From Actinokineospora xionganensis (GTDB lineage: Bacteria > Actinomycetota > Actinomycetes > Mycobacteriales > Pseudonocardiaceae), in NCBI RefSeq assembly GCF_014323725.1, contig NZ_JABVED010000019.1:32766-96765 (forward strand): a stretch of 64,000 nucleotides of DNA. Direction: 5' to 3'. Under the pieces are notes generated by a model, which made no database searches, was not told the DNA's origin, and saw nothing but the letters and a program-made list of their open reading frames with translations. Of this stretch, positions 38,312 through 47,094 are shown piece by piece (the first letter of the stretch is position 1; every line of letters starts with the position of its first letter). Made by a program: the position numbers and the translations under genes.

Positions 38312-38908
38312 TTGTCTGGGGCAGCCGTCCACTCGGCCATCTACTACGCACACCCGCGTGCTGAAGTCGCGAGGCTCGCGAAAGCAGGCGCTGTGCGCCG
38401 GATCGCGACGGGGTACTACGCACTCGTCCCGCAACACCGCCTCGGCGACCACACCTGGTCACCGGACCTCGCCGCCGCACTGGGTATCGGTCAAGCGGAC
38501 TACGGCGTTGATCCGGTAGCCCTGATGGGCTTGAGCGCCGCGCGAATCCACGGCGCCATCCCGCGAGCACTCGCCACGGCGGTTGTCGCTGTACCCAAGC
38601 AACGGCCGCCCCTCCACACCGATCGAGGAAAGATTGTGTTCGTCACCCGTGCGGTAGCGGCACTCGATGTCGAGAGAACCAGCACCGAACTTGGCGAAGG
38701 GTGGCTGACAACCATCGAGCAGACCATTTTGGACCTCGCGCACCGGCCGACCCTCGGGGGCATCACTCAGCAGGACGCCCATGAGGCGATCCGTGCGCTC
38801 GCCGGACGCGCTGACTGGTCCCTGACGAGGCAACTGGCGGCGGACAACCATCACCCTGCCGCGCTGCGTGTCGCCCTGGAAATCGCCGGGCAGGTTCCCG
38901 GTGCTTGA
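38312..38908 (+). pseudogene. abiEi: AbiEi-family type IV antitoxin, probably 5-prime truncated
   Basis: AbiEi represses its own promoter and neutralises AbiEii. About 198 residues remain: a shortened winged-helix start (HPRAEVARLAKAGAVRRIATGYYALVPQHR), then the C-terminal domain (LMGLSAARIHGAIPRALATAVVAVPKQRPPL, GEGWLTTIEQTILDLAHRP). The expected initial helix-turn-helix segment is incomplete, there is no ribosome-binding site, and the frame can only begin with TTG at 38312 right at the terminator edge or GTG at 38288 inside the terminator stem. Thus the 5-prime end with its promoter seems lost. It overlaps the abiEii remnant by 8 bp, the normal arrangement. Confidence 0.65.
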
Positions 38909-39664
38909 TCCAGCGGAGCCGGCGCGCACCGCCGCCGACTTCGGAGTCGCCGAAGAGCAGGTGCGGCGCGACCACTTGATCAGTCACATCCTTCACGCGC
39001 TTGGCCAGTCGGATGAGGGAATCACCTTCTTCGGCGGAACAACGCTCGCCCGAACCTGGGCGCCGGACCCCGCAGACGGCGGCAGGTTGTCCGAAGACAT
39101 CGACCTCCTAGCCGCCGACCGGTCTACGCTGGCGCCACGAATCACGGCGGACGTGCCCCGCTCCCTGAGGCGATAGTTCCCTAGGGCGTCGTGGATGCCC
39201 GCGCTCGCCGACGTGCGACCAGTGGAGCCCGCGAGCCTCCGCACGGCGGATGGGCTGAGCGTTCGCGTACAGCTATTGGACGCCTGTCAGCACCACGAGT
39301 TCGCGGCCTGGCCGACCGAGCGCAGGCTGATCGAGATGCGATACAGCGACATCGAGCCGGTCGAACTGAGAGTCCCCACACTGGCCTCGTTCGCCAGGAT
39401 GAAGACTGTGGCGTGGATGGATCGAGGGGCCGCACGCGATCTTTACGACCTCGCCTCCTGGCTGGCCTGAATGCCCTGACCGCACGAACAGCTGACCTCG
39501 TCCGCGAGATCACGGGCTGGACAGTGGCGCCGCACGTCTTTCGCAGCCTGCCGCGGTTCGACTGGACCACGCAGCTTGCCCATCAGACCAACCACCTCCC
39601 CACTCCCGCACACTGCCTCGCCACCGTGCGCGACGCCTACGCGCACGCGTCGGGCTGGGAGTAG
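38901..39664 (+). pseudogene. abiEii: AbiEii nucleotidyltransferase toxin, broken
   Basis: AbiEii is a nucleotidyltransferase-like toxin that modifies tRNA. The first part (DHLISHILHALGQSDEGITFFGGTTLARTW ... RLSEDIDLL) keeps the GG-T-x-D-x-D-type motif, but an in-frame TAG at 39174-39176 interrupts it. The same frame resumes (ALADVRPVEPASLRTADGLSVRVQLLDACQHHEF ... DRGAARDLYDLASWLA) to a stop near 39470, and the C-terminus (LNALTARTADLVREITGW ... VRDAYAHASGWE) continues in another frame. One nonsense and one frameshift therefore inactivate it. It ends 10 bp from the smc stop. Confidence 0.85.
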
Positions 39665-39674
39665 AAAGGCGGGC

Positions 39675-42600
39675 TCAGGCGGCCGGGTCTTCCTCGGTCG
39701 GTTCCTCGATCGCCGCGTCCCGGTCCGTGCGCCGCAGGCGCTGGGAGATGACCTGGGTGATGCCGTCGCCGCGCATGCTCACCCCGTAGAGGGCGTCGGC
39801 GATCTCCATTGTGGCCTTCTGGTGGGTGATGATGATCAGCTGCGAGCTGGACCGCAGCTGCTCCAGCAACCCGATGAGCCGTCGCATGTTGGTGTCGTCG
39901 AGCGCGGCCTCGACCTCGTCCATCACGTAGAACGGCGAAGGTCGGGCGCGGAAGATCGCGACCAGCATGGCGACCGCGACCAGCGACTTCTCGCCGCCGG
40001 AGAGCAGGGAGAGCCGCTTGACCTTCTTGCCCGGCGGGCGGGCCTCGACGTCGACGCCGGTGGTCAGCATGTCGTCGGGGTCGGTGAGGATCATCCGGCC
40101 CTCGCCGCCCGGGAACAGCACGTTGAACACGATCTCGAACTCGCGGGAGACGTCGGCGTAGGCCGCGGTGAAGACCTCCAGGATCTTCTCGTCGACGTCC
40201 TTGATCACCGTGAGCAGGTCGCGGCGGGTGTCCTTGAGGTCTTCGAGCTGGGTGGAGAGGAACTTGTAGCGCTCCTCCAGCGCGGCGAACTCCTCCAGCG
40301 CCAGCGGGTTGACCTTGCCCAGCAGCGCCAGGTCGCGCTCGGCGCGCTTGGCCCGGCGGGCCTGGGTGTCACGGTCGTACGGCGACGGCGGCGGCATCGA
40401 GACGTCCTCGCCGCGTTCCTTGGCCTGCTCGTACTCGGCCAGCTCGGCCGGGCTCGGCGGCACCGCGACGTTCGGGCCGTACTCGGCGACCAGGTCGTCG
40501 AGGCCGATGCCGAACTGCTCGGCGATGCGGGTCTCCAGCTGTTCGAGCCGCAGCCGCTGTTCGGCGCGCAGCACCTCGTCGCGGTGCACGGCGTCGGTCA
40601 GCTTCTCCAGCTCACCGGACAGCTCACGGACCTTGGCGCGCACCTCGGCGAGGACGCGCTCGCGCTCGGCCCGCTGCCCCTGCACGACGTCGCGTTCCTC
40701 GGCCGCGCGGCGCAGCGACCCGGCGATGCGCCGCAGAGCCAGTTCACCGCCCTCGACGACGGCCTGGGCGACCACGGCGCCGCGTTTGCGGGCGGCCATC
40801 GCGCGGGTGGCGCGTTCGCGGGCCTCACGCTCGGCGCGGGCGGCCCGGCGCAGGCCGTCGGCCTTGCCCTGCAGCGCGCGGTGGCGTTCCTCGGCGGTGC
40901 GCAGCACGAGCCGCGCTTCCATCTCCTCCTGGCGCGCCGTGGCCAGCTCGGCGGTGTACTCGTCGCGCTCGGCGGAGTCGGGCTCGTCCTCGACTTCCTG
41001 CTCCTGCACGACCGCGAGACGTTCCTCAAGGTCGGCGAGCTTGAGCAGCGACTCCTCACGGGCCTGCTCGACCTTGGCCCGCTGCGACGTGGCCCGCTCG
41101 ACCTCGGCCTGGGCGGCCCGCAGGGCTTGGCGAAGCCGGTTGAGCCGCTCCGAGGACCGAGCCGCCCGCACCTTGGCCTCGTTCATCGCCTCCTTGACCG
41201 CGCCGACCTCGGCGCGGCGGGCCTGCTGCTCGGCGCGGGCGCCTTCCAGCGCGGCCGCGGAGCCCTCCAGCATCCGCTCGGTCGCGGCGAGCTTGGCGTT
41301 GGCCTCGTCGACGGCGGCCTGCACCTCGATGACGCTCTGCGCGCGCTCCGACCCACCGACGGCCCAGTGCGCGCCCAGCACATCGCCCTCGGCGGTGACG
41401 GCCCGCAGCTCGGGGTATTCGGCGATCAGCGCCTGCGCGGCGGGCAGGCCGTCGACCACGGCCAGCTTGTCGAGCGCGCGATGCACGGCGGGCAGCAGGG
41501 CGTCCGGCGCGCGCACGAGATCCACGGCCCAGCGCGCGCCCGGGGGCAGCGTGGGCCAGGACGAGCGGTCGGAGGTGAACGCCGGGCCGCCTACCAGCAT
41601 CCCCGCGCGACCCGCGTCGCCCGCGCGCAGCATCCGCAGGGCGGCGACAGCGCCTTCCGGGTCGGCCACGGCGACCGCGTCGGCCACCGGACCCAGGGCG
41701 GCGGCCAGCGCGGCCTCGGCACCCGGTTCGACGGTCAGCAGCGCGGCCACGGACCCGAGCAGGCCCGGCAGCCGGTCGCTCGCGGCGAGCAGCGCGCCCG
41801 CGCCGTCCTTGCGGGCCAGTCCCATCGACAGCGCGTCGACCCGCGCCTTCCACGAAGCGATCTCACGCTCGGCGTCGCGCTCGGCCTTGACGAGTTCCTC
41901 GACCCGAGCCTTGGCGGCCTCATTGGCCTGCACGGCGCGCTGGTGGCGCTCTTCCAGGCCGGCGTCGTCGCCTTCCTCGGTGCCGGTGGCGGCCTCGCCC
42001 TCGGCGAGCTCCTGCGCGGCGAACTCGGCGCGGTCACTGGCGTCGGCGAGCACGGTGGAGAGCCGCTCGATCTCGTCGGCGGTGGCGTTGGTGTTGCTGC
42101 GCAGCGCCTCGACCTGCCCGGCCAGCCGGGCAAGGCCCTCGCGGCGGTCGGCGATGGCCCGCACGGCGGCCATGTGCGCCTTCTCGGCGGTCCGCACGAG
42201 CTGCTCCAGCTCGCCGCGGCGCTCGGTGGACTCGGCCAGCGTGTAGCGGGCCTCGGCGACGGCCTCGAACAGCTCGGCCTCGCGCATCGCGGTGTGCTCG
42301 GCCTCTTCTTCCATCTCGTCCGGGTCGCGGCCACCGCGCGGGGCCTCGACCGACGCCGAGAGGTGACGCGCGCGCTCCACGGCGAGTCGGACCGTGCCGC
42401 GCAGCCGCTCTTCAAGAGCGGAAAGCCGATACCAGGTCTCCTGGGCGGCGGCGAGCATCGGCGCGTCCACCGCGAGCTGGTCCTCCAGCTCGGTCTGGCG
42501 CGACTGGTAGATCTCCAGGGCCTGCTCGACCTCCGAGCGCTTGCGCCGCGCGCTGGCCTCGTCGGCCTCCTCGCGGGCGATGTCCTCGCGCTGGTTGACC

Positions 42601-43301
42601 AGGTCGTCGGCGTGCAGGCGCAGGCGGGCGTCGCGCAGCTCGGACTGCACGCTCTGCGCCCGACGGGCGATCTCGGCCTGCTTGCCCAGCGGCTTGAGCT
42701 GGCGGCGGAGTTCGGCGGTGAGGTCGTTGAGGCGGGTGAGGTTGGCCTGCATCGCGTCGAGCTTGCGCAGCGCCTTTTCCTTGCGCTTGCGGTGCTTGAG
42801 GACGCCCGCGGCCTCCTCGATGAACCCGCGGCGCTCCTCGGGCTTGGACTCGAGGATCGCGGAGAGCTGGCCCTGCCCGACGATGACGTGCATCTCGCGG
42901 CCGATACCGGAGTCCGACAGCAGTTCCTGCACGTCCATCAGCCTGCAGCCGTTGCCGTTGATCTCGTACTCGCTGGCCCCGTCGCGGAACATCCGGCGCG
43001 TGATGGAGACCTCGGAGTACTCGATCGGCAGCATGCCGGAGGAGTTGTCGATCGTCAGCGTGACCTCGGCGCGGCCCAGCGGCGCGCGGCCGGAGGTGCC
43101 GGCGAAGATGACGTCCTCCATCTTGCCGCCGCGCAGGCCCTTGGCGCTGCCCTCGCCCATGACCCAGCGCAGCGCGTCGAGGACGTTGGACTTGCCCGAC
43201 CCGTTGGGTCCGACGACACAGGTGATCCCCGGCTCGAATTTCAGCGTCGTCGCCGAGGCGAAGGACTTGAAGCCCTTCAGCGTCAGGCTCTTGAGGTGCA
43301 C
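39675..43301 (-). CDS. smc: Chromosome segregation protein SMC
   Basis: The SMC ATPase loops and organises chromosomal DNA with ScpA/ScpB. The 1208-residue protein has Walker A GPNGSGKSN (32-40), a long coiled coil, a hinge around 500-660 (GLLGSVAALLTVEPGAEAALAAALGPVADAVAV and the Gly-rich GDVLGAHWAVGGS), the return coil, and the C-terminal signature LLSGGEKSLVAVAML with Walker B FYVMDEVEAALDD and the D-loop/H-loop ITHQKATME. Coiled-coil heptads are Ala/Glu/Arg-rich, as in actinobacteria. It starts with ATG at 43301. scpA/scpB are not here. The long forward frame on its opposite strand is an artefact. Confidence 0.97.
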   Translation of the reverse strand: MHLKSLTLKGFKSFASATTLKFEPGITCVVGPNGSGKSNVLDALRWVMGEGSAKGLRGGKMEDVIFAGTSGRAPLGRAEVTLTIDNSSGMLPIEYSEVSITRRMFRDGASEYEINGNGCRLMDVQELLSDSGIGREMHVIVGQGQLSAILESKPEERRGFIEEAAGVLKHRKRKEKALRKLDAMQANLTRLNDLTAELRRQLKPLGKQAEIARRAQSVQSELRDARLRLHADDLVNQREDIAREEADEASARRKRSEVEQALEIYQSRQTELEDQLAVDAPMLAAAQETWYRLSALEERLRGTVRLAVERARHLSASVEAPRGGRDPDEMEEEAEHTAMREAELFEAVAEARYTLAESTERRGELEQLVRTAEKAHMAAVRAIADRREGLARLAGQVEALRSNTNATADEIERLSTVLADASDRAEFAAQELAEGEAATGTEEGDDAGLEERHQRAVQANEAAKARVEELVKAERDAEREIASWKARVDALSMGLARKDGAGALLAASDRLPGLLGSVAALLTVEPGAEAALAAALGPVADAVAVADPEGAVAALRMLRAGDAGRAGMLVGGPAFTSDRSSWPTLPPGARWAVDLVRAPDALLPAVHRALDKLAVVDGLPAAQALIAEYPELRAVTAEGDVLGAHWAVGGSERAQSVIEVQAAVDEANAKLAATERMLEGSAAALEGARAEQQARRAEVGAVKEAMNEAKVRAARSSERLNRLRQALRAAQAEVERATSQRAKVEQAREESLLKLADLEERLAVVQEQEVEDEPDSAERDEYTAELATARQEEMEARLVLRTAEERHRALQGKADGLRRAARAEREARERATRAMAARKRGAVVAQAVVEGGELALRRIAGSLRRAAEERDVVQGQRAERERVLAEVRAKVRELSGELEKLTDAVHRDEVLRAEQRLRLEQLETRIAEQFGIGLDDLVAEYGPNVAVPPSPAELAEYEQAKERGEDVSMPPPSPYDRDTQARRAKRAERDLALLGKVNPLALEEFAALEERYKFLSTQLEDLKDTRRDLLTVIKDVDEKILEVFTAAYADVSREFEIVFNVLFPGGEGRMILTDPDDMLTTGVDVEARPPGKKVKRLSLLSGGEKSLVAVAMLVAIFRARPSPFYVMDEVEAALDDTNMRRLIGLLEQLRSSSQLIIITHQKATMEIADALYGVSMRGDGITQVISQRLRRTDRDAAIEEPTEEDPAA

Positions 43302-43388
43302 GAAACCGGCCCTTCCGAGTGCTGTATCCGGGAGAGAGTACCTGCGGATACGGGTCCACCTGGGGAGGCGGGGCCGATCGGGGGTAAG

Positions 43389-44039
43389 TCAGGCCGGGGC
43401 GGGCACCGTGACCAGCACCTTGTCGTCGTCGGTCACGACCTCGACCCGGGAGATCCGGGCCAGGTCGAACGATGTGCTGCCGGGGATGGTCTCACCAGGC
43501 TCGAAGGTGGTCGACCACCAACCCGCGACCTGCCTGCCGCCGTCGCGGTCGCGCACCACGAGCTTGCACGGCTTGCCCGCGGGCACGTCACGCAGTGTGA
43601 TCCTCACCTCGGTGCCCCAGGGGCGGTCGGTCAGCGCCACGTCGGCGCCCACCCCGCTGGCCGAGTCCTTCGCCGACCAGCTCACCGCGGTCGGCTCGGG
43701 CTCGCGCTGGCTCTGCACGAGGACGGCCGTGCCGGTACCCAGCGCGACCACGATGACCACGGCGGCGGCGAGCGGCCACTGCCGCCGGGGACCCCGCTTG
43801 CGCAGCGGGGTCGGCTCGGCGAGCGGCGCGGGCTGGGGTTCGAGGTCGGGCAGGTCGGGCTGGTCCTCGTAGTCCTCCGGGGAGATCCGGTGCAGCAGCC
43901 CCGGCAGCGGCGCCATCCGCAGCAGCTCGGCCTTGCAGGACGCGCAGCCCGAGAGGTGCGCCTCGAACTCGGCCCGGTCGGGCAGGTCGAGGGCGCCGAG
44001 GACGTAGGCGCCGACGGAGGTCAGCAGCATGCAGCTCAC
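43389..44039 (-). CDS. Zinc-finger anti-sigma factor
   Basis: A 216-residue single-pass membrane protein. The N-terminal anti-sigma domain has the H-x3-C-x2-C part of the ZAS motif (HLSGCASCKAELLRM), preceded by TSVGAYVLGALDLPDRAEFEAHL. A transmembrane helix (about 85-105, WPLAAAVVIVVALGTGTAVLV) and a folded extracytoplasmic domain follow, the latter resembling RskA-type C-terminal sensor domains. GTG start at 44039 overlaps the sigma gene stop as GTGA. It presumably binds the ECF sigma factor encoded upstream until an envelope signal releases it. Confidence 0.88.
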   Translation of the reverse strand: MSCMLLTSVGAYVLGALDLPDRAEFEAHLSGCASCKAELLRMAPLPGLLHRISPEDYEDQPDLPDLEPQPAPLAEPTPLRKRGPRRQWPLAAAVVIVVALGTGTAVLVQSQREPEPTAVSWSAKDSASGVGADVALTDRPWGTEVRITLRDVPAGKPCKLVVRDRDGGRQVAGWWSTTFEPGETIPGSTSFDLARISRVEVVTDDDKVLVTVPAPA

Positions 44040-44587
44040 GGCTCGGTCACCCCTCGCTCCTCCAGGGCGTCGCGCAGGGCCCGCAACGCGTAGAACGTGC
44101 GGGACTTGACGGTGCCCGCCGGGATGCCGAGGACCTTGGCGGCCTCGGCGACGGTCCGCCTGCGGTAGTACAGCTGGCCGATGACCTCGCGGTGGTCGCG
44201 CGACAGGGCCCGCATGGCCTCGGCGACCTGCCAGCCCTGCAGGACCTGCTCGAAGTCGTCGGTCGACCGGGCCCAGTCGGTCTCGATCGGCACCTCCGCG
44301 ACCCGGGCGTTCTGCTTGCGGTAGCCGGAGATCACCAGGTTCTTCGCCACTGTGTAGAGCCACGGGCCCGCGTGGTCGACGTGCAGCCGGTCCGCGTGCC
44401 GCCAGGCGCGCAGCAGCGTCTCCTGGACTATGTCCTCGGCGCGCTGGTGGTCGTTGCCGACGGCCCGCAGGACATAACTGTGCAACGGCCGCCGGTAGCG
44501 GTCGTACAGCTCGCGGACGAGGTACTCGTCCTGTCCCGGGTCGTCACCCACGTAAGTGCCTACGCGGGCGGCACGGGATCGGTTCAC
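44036..44587 (-). CDS. ECF-type RNA polymerase sigma factor
   Basis: A 183-residue group 4 sigma factor: region 2 (ELYDRYRRPLHSYVLRAVGNDHQRAEDIVQETLLRAWRHADRLH ... GPWLYTVAKNLVISGYRK) and region 4 (MRALSRDHREVIGQLYYRRRTVAEAAKVLGIPAGTVKSRTFYALRALRDALEE), without region 3. It is co-translated with its cognate anti-sigma factor. Regulon unknown; the pair resembles SigK/SigL-like sigma plus RskA-type systems. Placed between acyP and smc, a spot where mycobacteria have no sigma gene. Confidence 0.92.
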   Translation of the reverse strand: MNRSRAARVGTYVGDDPGQDEYLVRELYDRYRRPLHSYVLRAVGNDHQRAEDIVQETLLRAWRHADRLHVDHAGPWLYTVAKNLVISGYRKQNARVAEVPIETDWARSTDDFEQVLQGWQVAEAMRALSRDHREVIGQLYYRRRTVAEAAKVLGIPAGTVKSRTFYALRALRDALEERGVTEP

Positions 44588-44590
44588 CGG

Positions 44591-44887
44591 TCACCGTTCG
44601 GCGAACCCCTCGATGGTCCCCTTCGCCGGTCCCCACTGCTCGACCACGGCGTCGACGCTGCCGGGGGCCTGGCCGGACTGCAGTGCCCGCAGGAGGCGGT
44701 CGCATTCGTCGCGCGCGCCCTCGGCCACGACCTCGACCCGGCCGTCGGCGGTGTTGCGCGCCCATCCGGACAACCCGAGTTCGAGCGCGCGGCTGCGGGT
44801 CCACCACCGGAACCCGACGCCTTGGACGCGGCCGCGCACCCACGCGGTCAGCCGGACGCGATCGGCACGGTTCTGGTCCTGTGACAC
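44591..44887 (-). CDS. acyP: Acylphosphatase
   Basis: A 98-residue enzyme that hydrolyses acyl phosphates. The signature [41 protein letters not shown] carries the catalytic Arg (in GVGFR) and Asn (in ARNTADG). The GTG at 44887 is preferred to an upstream in-frame codon because the product then has the family length. It lies 3 nt before the ECF sigma gene. M. tuberculosis also has acyP next to smc (Rv2922A). Confidence 0.93.
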   Translation of the reverse strand: MSQDQNRADRVRLTAWVRGRVQGVGFRWWTRSRALELGLSGWARNTADGRVEVVAEGARDECDRLLRALQSGQAPGSVDAVVEQWGPAKGTIEGFAER

Positions 44888-45033
44888 ACCGTCATCCTGC
44901 CGCACGGATGAGGGATCCACACAGAGCGAGAAAACATACGCGCGGGTCTCGGGCCTTCTACGAGATGGTAGTTTTTCGCGCCGTCACGGCCGACGAACCG
45001 GCTCGCCTCGCGAGTCAGTGGGAGTGGACCTGC

Positions 45034-45516
45034 ATGTCCGAGTCAGCAGACCGGGTCGAAGTGTCACCAGTAGACGACGAAACACCAGGTCTCCGCCGCG
45101 CGCCCTACGCGATCCTGGGTGTCTCCGGCGTCGTCGTGGCGACCGTTTTCGCCGCCGTCGCGGCCTTCGCCTCGGGCGCCAGCGACGACGCGGGCCCGAT
45201 CGCGCCCGCCGCGCCGGTGAAGTCCACGTCCGCCAAGGCCACGTCGACGAGCGCGCCCGCGTCCACGACGTCCTCGGAGGTCCCGTCGTCGACGACGACG
45301 GAGAGCTCCACCACGACGACCGAGTCGACGACGACGGACGCTACGACGACCACGACGAAGCGCGGCCCCAAGCCGACGACCCCCACCACGACGACGCCGC
45401 GGCCGGTGACCACGACGCCGGCGACTACACCGCCGAAGACGACGCAACCGACGACTCCTCCGCCTACCACCCCACCCACCACGCCACCAACGACTACCGA
45501 ACCAACAACTACGTAA
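45034..45516 (+). CDS. Thr/Pro-rich single-pass membrane protein
   Basis: A 160-residue protein with a cytosolic acidic N-terminus (about 22 residues), one transmembrane helix (about 24-46, YAILGVSGVVVATVFAAVAAF) and about 100 extracytoplasmic residues of almost pure Thr, Pro, Ser and Ala, probably a wall-spanning, possibly O-mannosylated stalk. ATG at 45034. No domain caps the stalk. It precedes by 56 bp a CAP-domain exoprotein that has the same kind of linker, so both may act in the envelope. Function unknown. Confidence 0.72.
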   Translation: MSESADRVEVSPVDDETPGLRRAPYAILGVSGVVVATVFAAVAAFASGASDDAGPIAPAAPVKSTSAKATSTSAPASTTSSEVPSSTTTESSTTTTESTTTDATTTTTKRGPKPTTPTTTTPRPVTTTPATTPPKTTQPTTPPPTTPPTTPPTTTEPTTT

Positions 45517-45572
45517 CAGAGAGTTTCTGGATATTCACCTAGATCCACTCGTTGGTGGTACCTTCCGCGACC

Positions 45573-46343
45573 GTGACACACCGTCGTGGTCGTAGTGGGC
45601 TAGTGCAGGCCGTTCTTGTGGCGCTCGCGGTCGGCGCGGGAACAGCGGGGGTCGCCACCCTGCTGGACAGTTCGGGCAAGATCGACGGGAAACCGAACCG
45701 CATCGCCCTTGACGTTCCCGCGACCTCGACGGCACCCGACGCGGTCCACCCGACCGTGTCCCTGCCTCCCACGGCGTCGGCGAGCATGACCGGCATCTCC
45801 GCGCCCCCGCCGTCCTCGGGCGCGAGCAGCGTCTCGCCGACAACCGCGCCCGGCGGATCCCCGGCGCCGGAGCCGGGCGGGAAGCCGCCGGGCCACGGCA
45901 CGAAGCCGACCAATGGCCCCGGCACGACGACGCGCCCGCCTGCCACCACCACGACGGCGGCCACGCCCGTGGACAGCACGGTGCCGCCGAAGGTGCTCAA
46001 CATCGTGAACAACTGGCGCCTGCAGTTCGGCTGCGCGCCGCTCTCCCTGGACAGCAGGCTCAACCGCGCGTCCCAGGCGCACAGCGCCGACATGGCGGCG
46101 AACAACTACTACTCGCACACCAGCCAGGACGGCCGCAGCTACATCGACCGCGCCTACGCCGAGGGCTACTGGATGCCCGGCGGCGAGAACCTGGCCCGCG
46201 GCCCCCGCACCGCCGAGGAAGTCATGAACGCGTGGATGAACTCCTCCAGCAACCGCGCCAACATCCTCAACTGCAACCTGCGCACGATGGGCGTCGGGCT
46301 GGCGGGACCGGGTTACTACTGGACCCAGATGTTCGGCTACTGA
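45573..46343 (+). CDS. CAP-domain (SCP/YkwD-type) exoprotein
   Basis: A 256-residue secreted or membrane-anchored protein: a basic start, a hydrophobic signal segment (about 10-32, LVQAVLVALAVGAGTAGVATLL), a Pro/Thr/Ser-rich linker of about 100 residues, and a C-terminal CAP domain (about 145-256: VLNIVNNWRLQFGCAPLSLDSRLNRASQAHSADMAANNYYSHTSQDG, GGENLARGPRTAEEVMNAWMNSSSNRANIL, GVGLAGPGYYWTQMFG). The YkwD-type CAP domain has the GGENLA motif. Start is uncertain: GTG at 45573 or at 45552. The stop codon lies within the vapBC operator dyad. Confidence 0.87.
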   Translation: MTHRRGRSGLVQAVLVALAVGAGTAGVATLLDSSGKIDGKPNRIALDVPATSTAPDAVHPTVSLPPTASASMTGISAPPPSSGASSVSPTTAPGGSPAPEPGGKPPGHGTKPTNGPGTTTRPPATTTTAATPVDSTVPPKVLNIVNNWRLQFGCAPLSLDSRLNRASQAHSADMAANNYYSHTSQDGRSYIDRAYAEGYWMPGGENLARGPRTAEEVMNAWMNSSSNRANILNCNLRTMGVGLAGPGYYWTQMFGY

Positions 46344-46378
46344 GTAAGAGTAATACCGAGAAAATATTGCTCTTACTC
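46342..46378. promoter_or_regulatory. Inverted-repeat operator directly before vapB
   Basis: GAGTAAGAGTAATA (46342-46355) and TATTGCTCTTACTC (46365-46378) pair over 14 bp with one mismatch around a 9-nt AT-rich spacer, ending one base before the vapB ATG. AT-rich hexamers (TAATAC, ATATTG) lie within it. The layout suggests autorepression by the toxin-antitoxin complex and a leaderless or very short-leader transcript; the dyad also overlaps the stop of the CAP gene and could terminate it. Confidence 0.7.
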
Positions 46379-46379
46379 C

Positions 46380-46607
46380 ATGAGACTGACCGAGAAGAGG
46401 CAGGTCACCATCCCTATCGCGGTCCGGGAACAACTCGGTCTGCTGCCTGGTGACGAAGTCGAGTTCGTCGTCGAAGGCGAGGAGGTTCGGCTCAAGCGGT
46501 CCAACACCCACGGCCGACGCGGTCGACGCATTGTGGGAATCCTGCGGGATCGCGGAGATGTCGCCATGAGCACCGACGAGATCATGGCGCTCACCCGTGG
46601 CGAGTGA
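46380..46607 (+). CDS. vapB: AbrB/MazE-type antitoxin (VapB-like)
   Basis: A 75-residue SpoVT-AbrB swapped-hairpin DNA-binding protein: MRLTEKRQVTIPIAVREQLGLLPGDEVEFVVEGEEVRLKR, followed by a tail (RRIVGILRDRGDVAMSTDEIMALTRGE) that matches toxin-binding ends of VapB antitoxins. The ATG is one base after the operator dyad, so leaderless translation is likely. The last codons overlap the GTG start of the vapC remnant by 11 bp. Confidence 0.87.
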   Translation: MRLTEKRQVTIPIAVREQLGLLPGDEVEFVVEGEEVRLKRSNTHGRRGRRIVGILRDRGDVAMSTDEIMALTRGE

Positions 46608-47015
46608 GCGCAACACGACTCCGGTCGACTCGAACATCCTCATCGACATCATGACCGAAGATCCCGAGTGGGCCGAACGGTCTTCGGGGCATTGGCTGAC
46701 GCCGCCGAGGTCGGCTTGCTGGTGATCAATCCGATCGTGTGCGCCGAGGTCTCGGTGCGCCTCTCGTCGATCGAGGATCTCGACGACGCGCCCCCCAAGG
46801 ACGACTTCGTGCGTACGCCGCTGCCTTGGTCTGCCGCGTTTCTCGCGGGCAAGTGCTTCGTCGAGTACAAAGCAAAGGGTGGCGCGAAGACCGCACCCCT
46901 CCCCGACTTCTACATTGGCGCTCACGCCGCCGTCAGCAGATTCGCGCTGCTCACTCGGGAGGCTCGGCGGTATCGGACCTACTTCCCGACCGTCGAACTG
47001 ATGTCACCAAGCTGA
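46597..47015 (+). pseudogene. vapC: VapC-like PIN-domain toxin with a frameshift
   Basis: A PIN-domain ribonuclease toxin, about 139 codons long. The first frame from GTG at 46597 gives TTPVDSNILIDIMTEDPEWAERSSG with the first catalytic Asp. The continuation (ALADAAEVGLLVINPIVCAEVS, with the Glu, then LPDFYIGAHAAVSRFALLTREARRYRTYFPTVELM with the late acidic residues) is in another frame. The switch is at a GGGG run (46686-46689); one extra G would restore a single frame. Either the toxin is inactivated or the assembly dropped a base. Confidence 0.8.
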
Positions 47016-47036
47016 CGAGGGCTTGCCGATCGTGGC

Positions 47037-47075
47037 GAGAGTGGGAGCAGGCCCCCGATGCCTGCTCCCACTCTC
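47037..47075. terminator. Bidirectional terminator between vapC and HAAS gene
   Basis: A perfect 16-bp stem (GAGAGTGGGAGCAGGC 47037-47052 with 47060-47075) and a 7-nt loop lie between two convergent genes, 22 nt after the vapC stop and 20 nt after the HAAS-protein stop. Confidence 0.88.
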
Positions 47076-47094
47076 ACACCCTCCCCCGAGGGGA

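Noticed and set aside
39576..44093. A 1505-codon open frame on the plus strand
   Set aside because: It is exactly antisense to smc and its anti-sigma neighbour, has the composition of a high-GC antisense frame and no domain. smc on the minus strand is certain.
45105..45581. A Val/Gly-rich frame opposite the Thr-rich protein gene
   Set aside because: It is the antisense of Thr codon repeats and shows only low-complexity Val/Gly runs.
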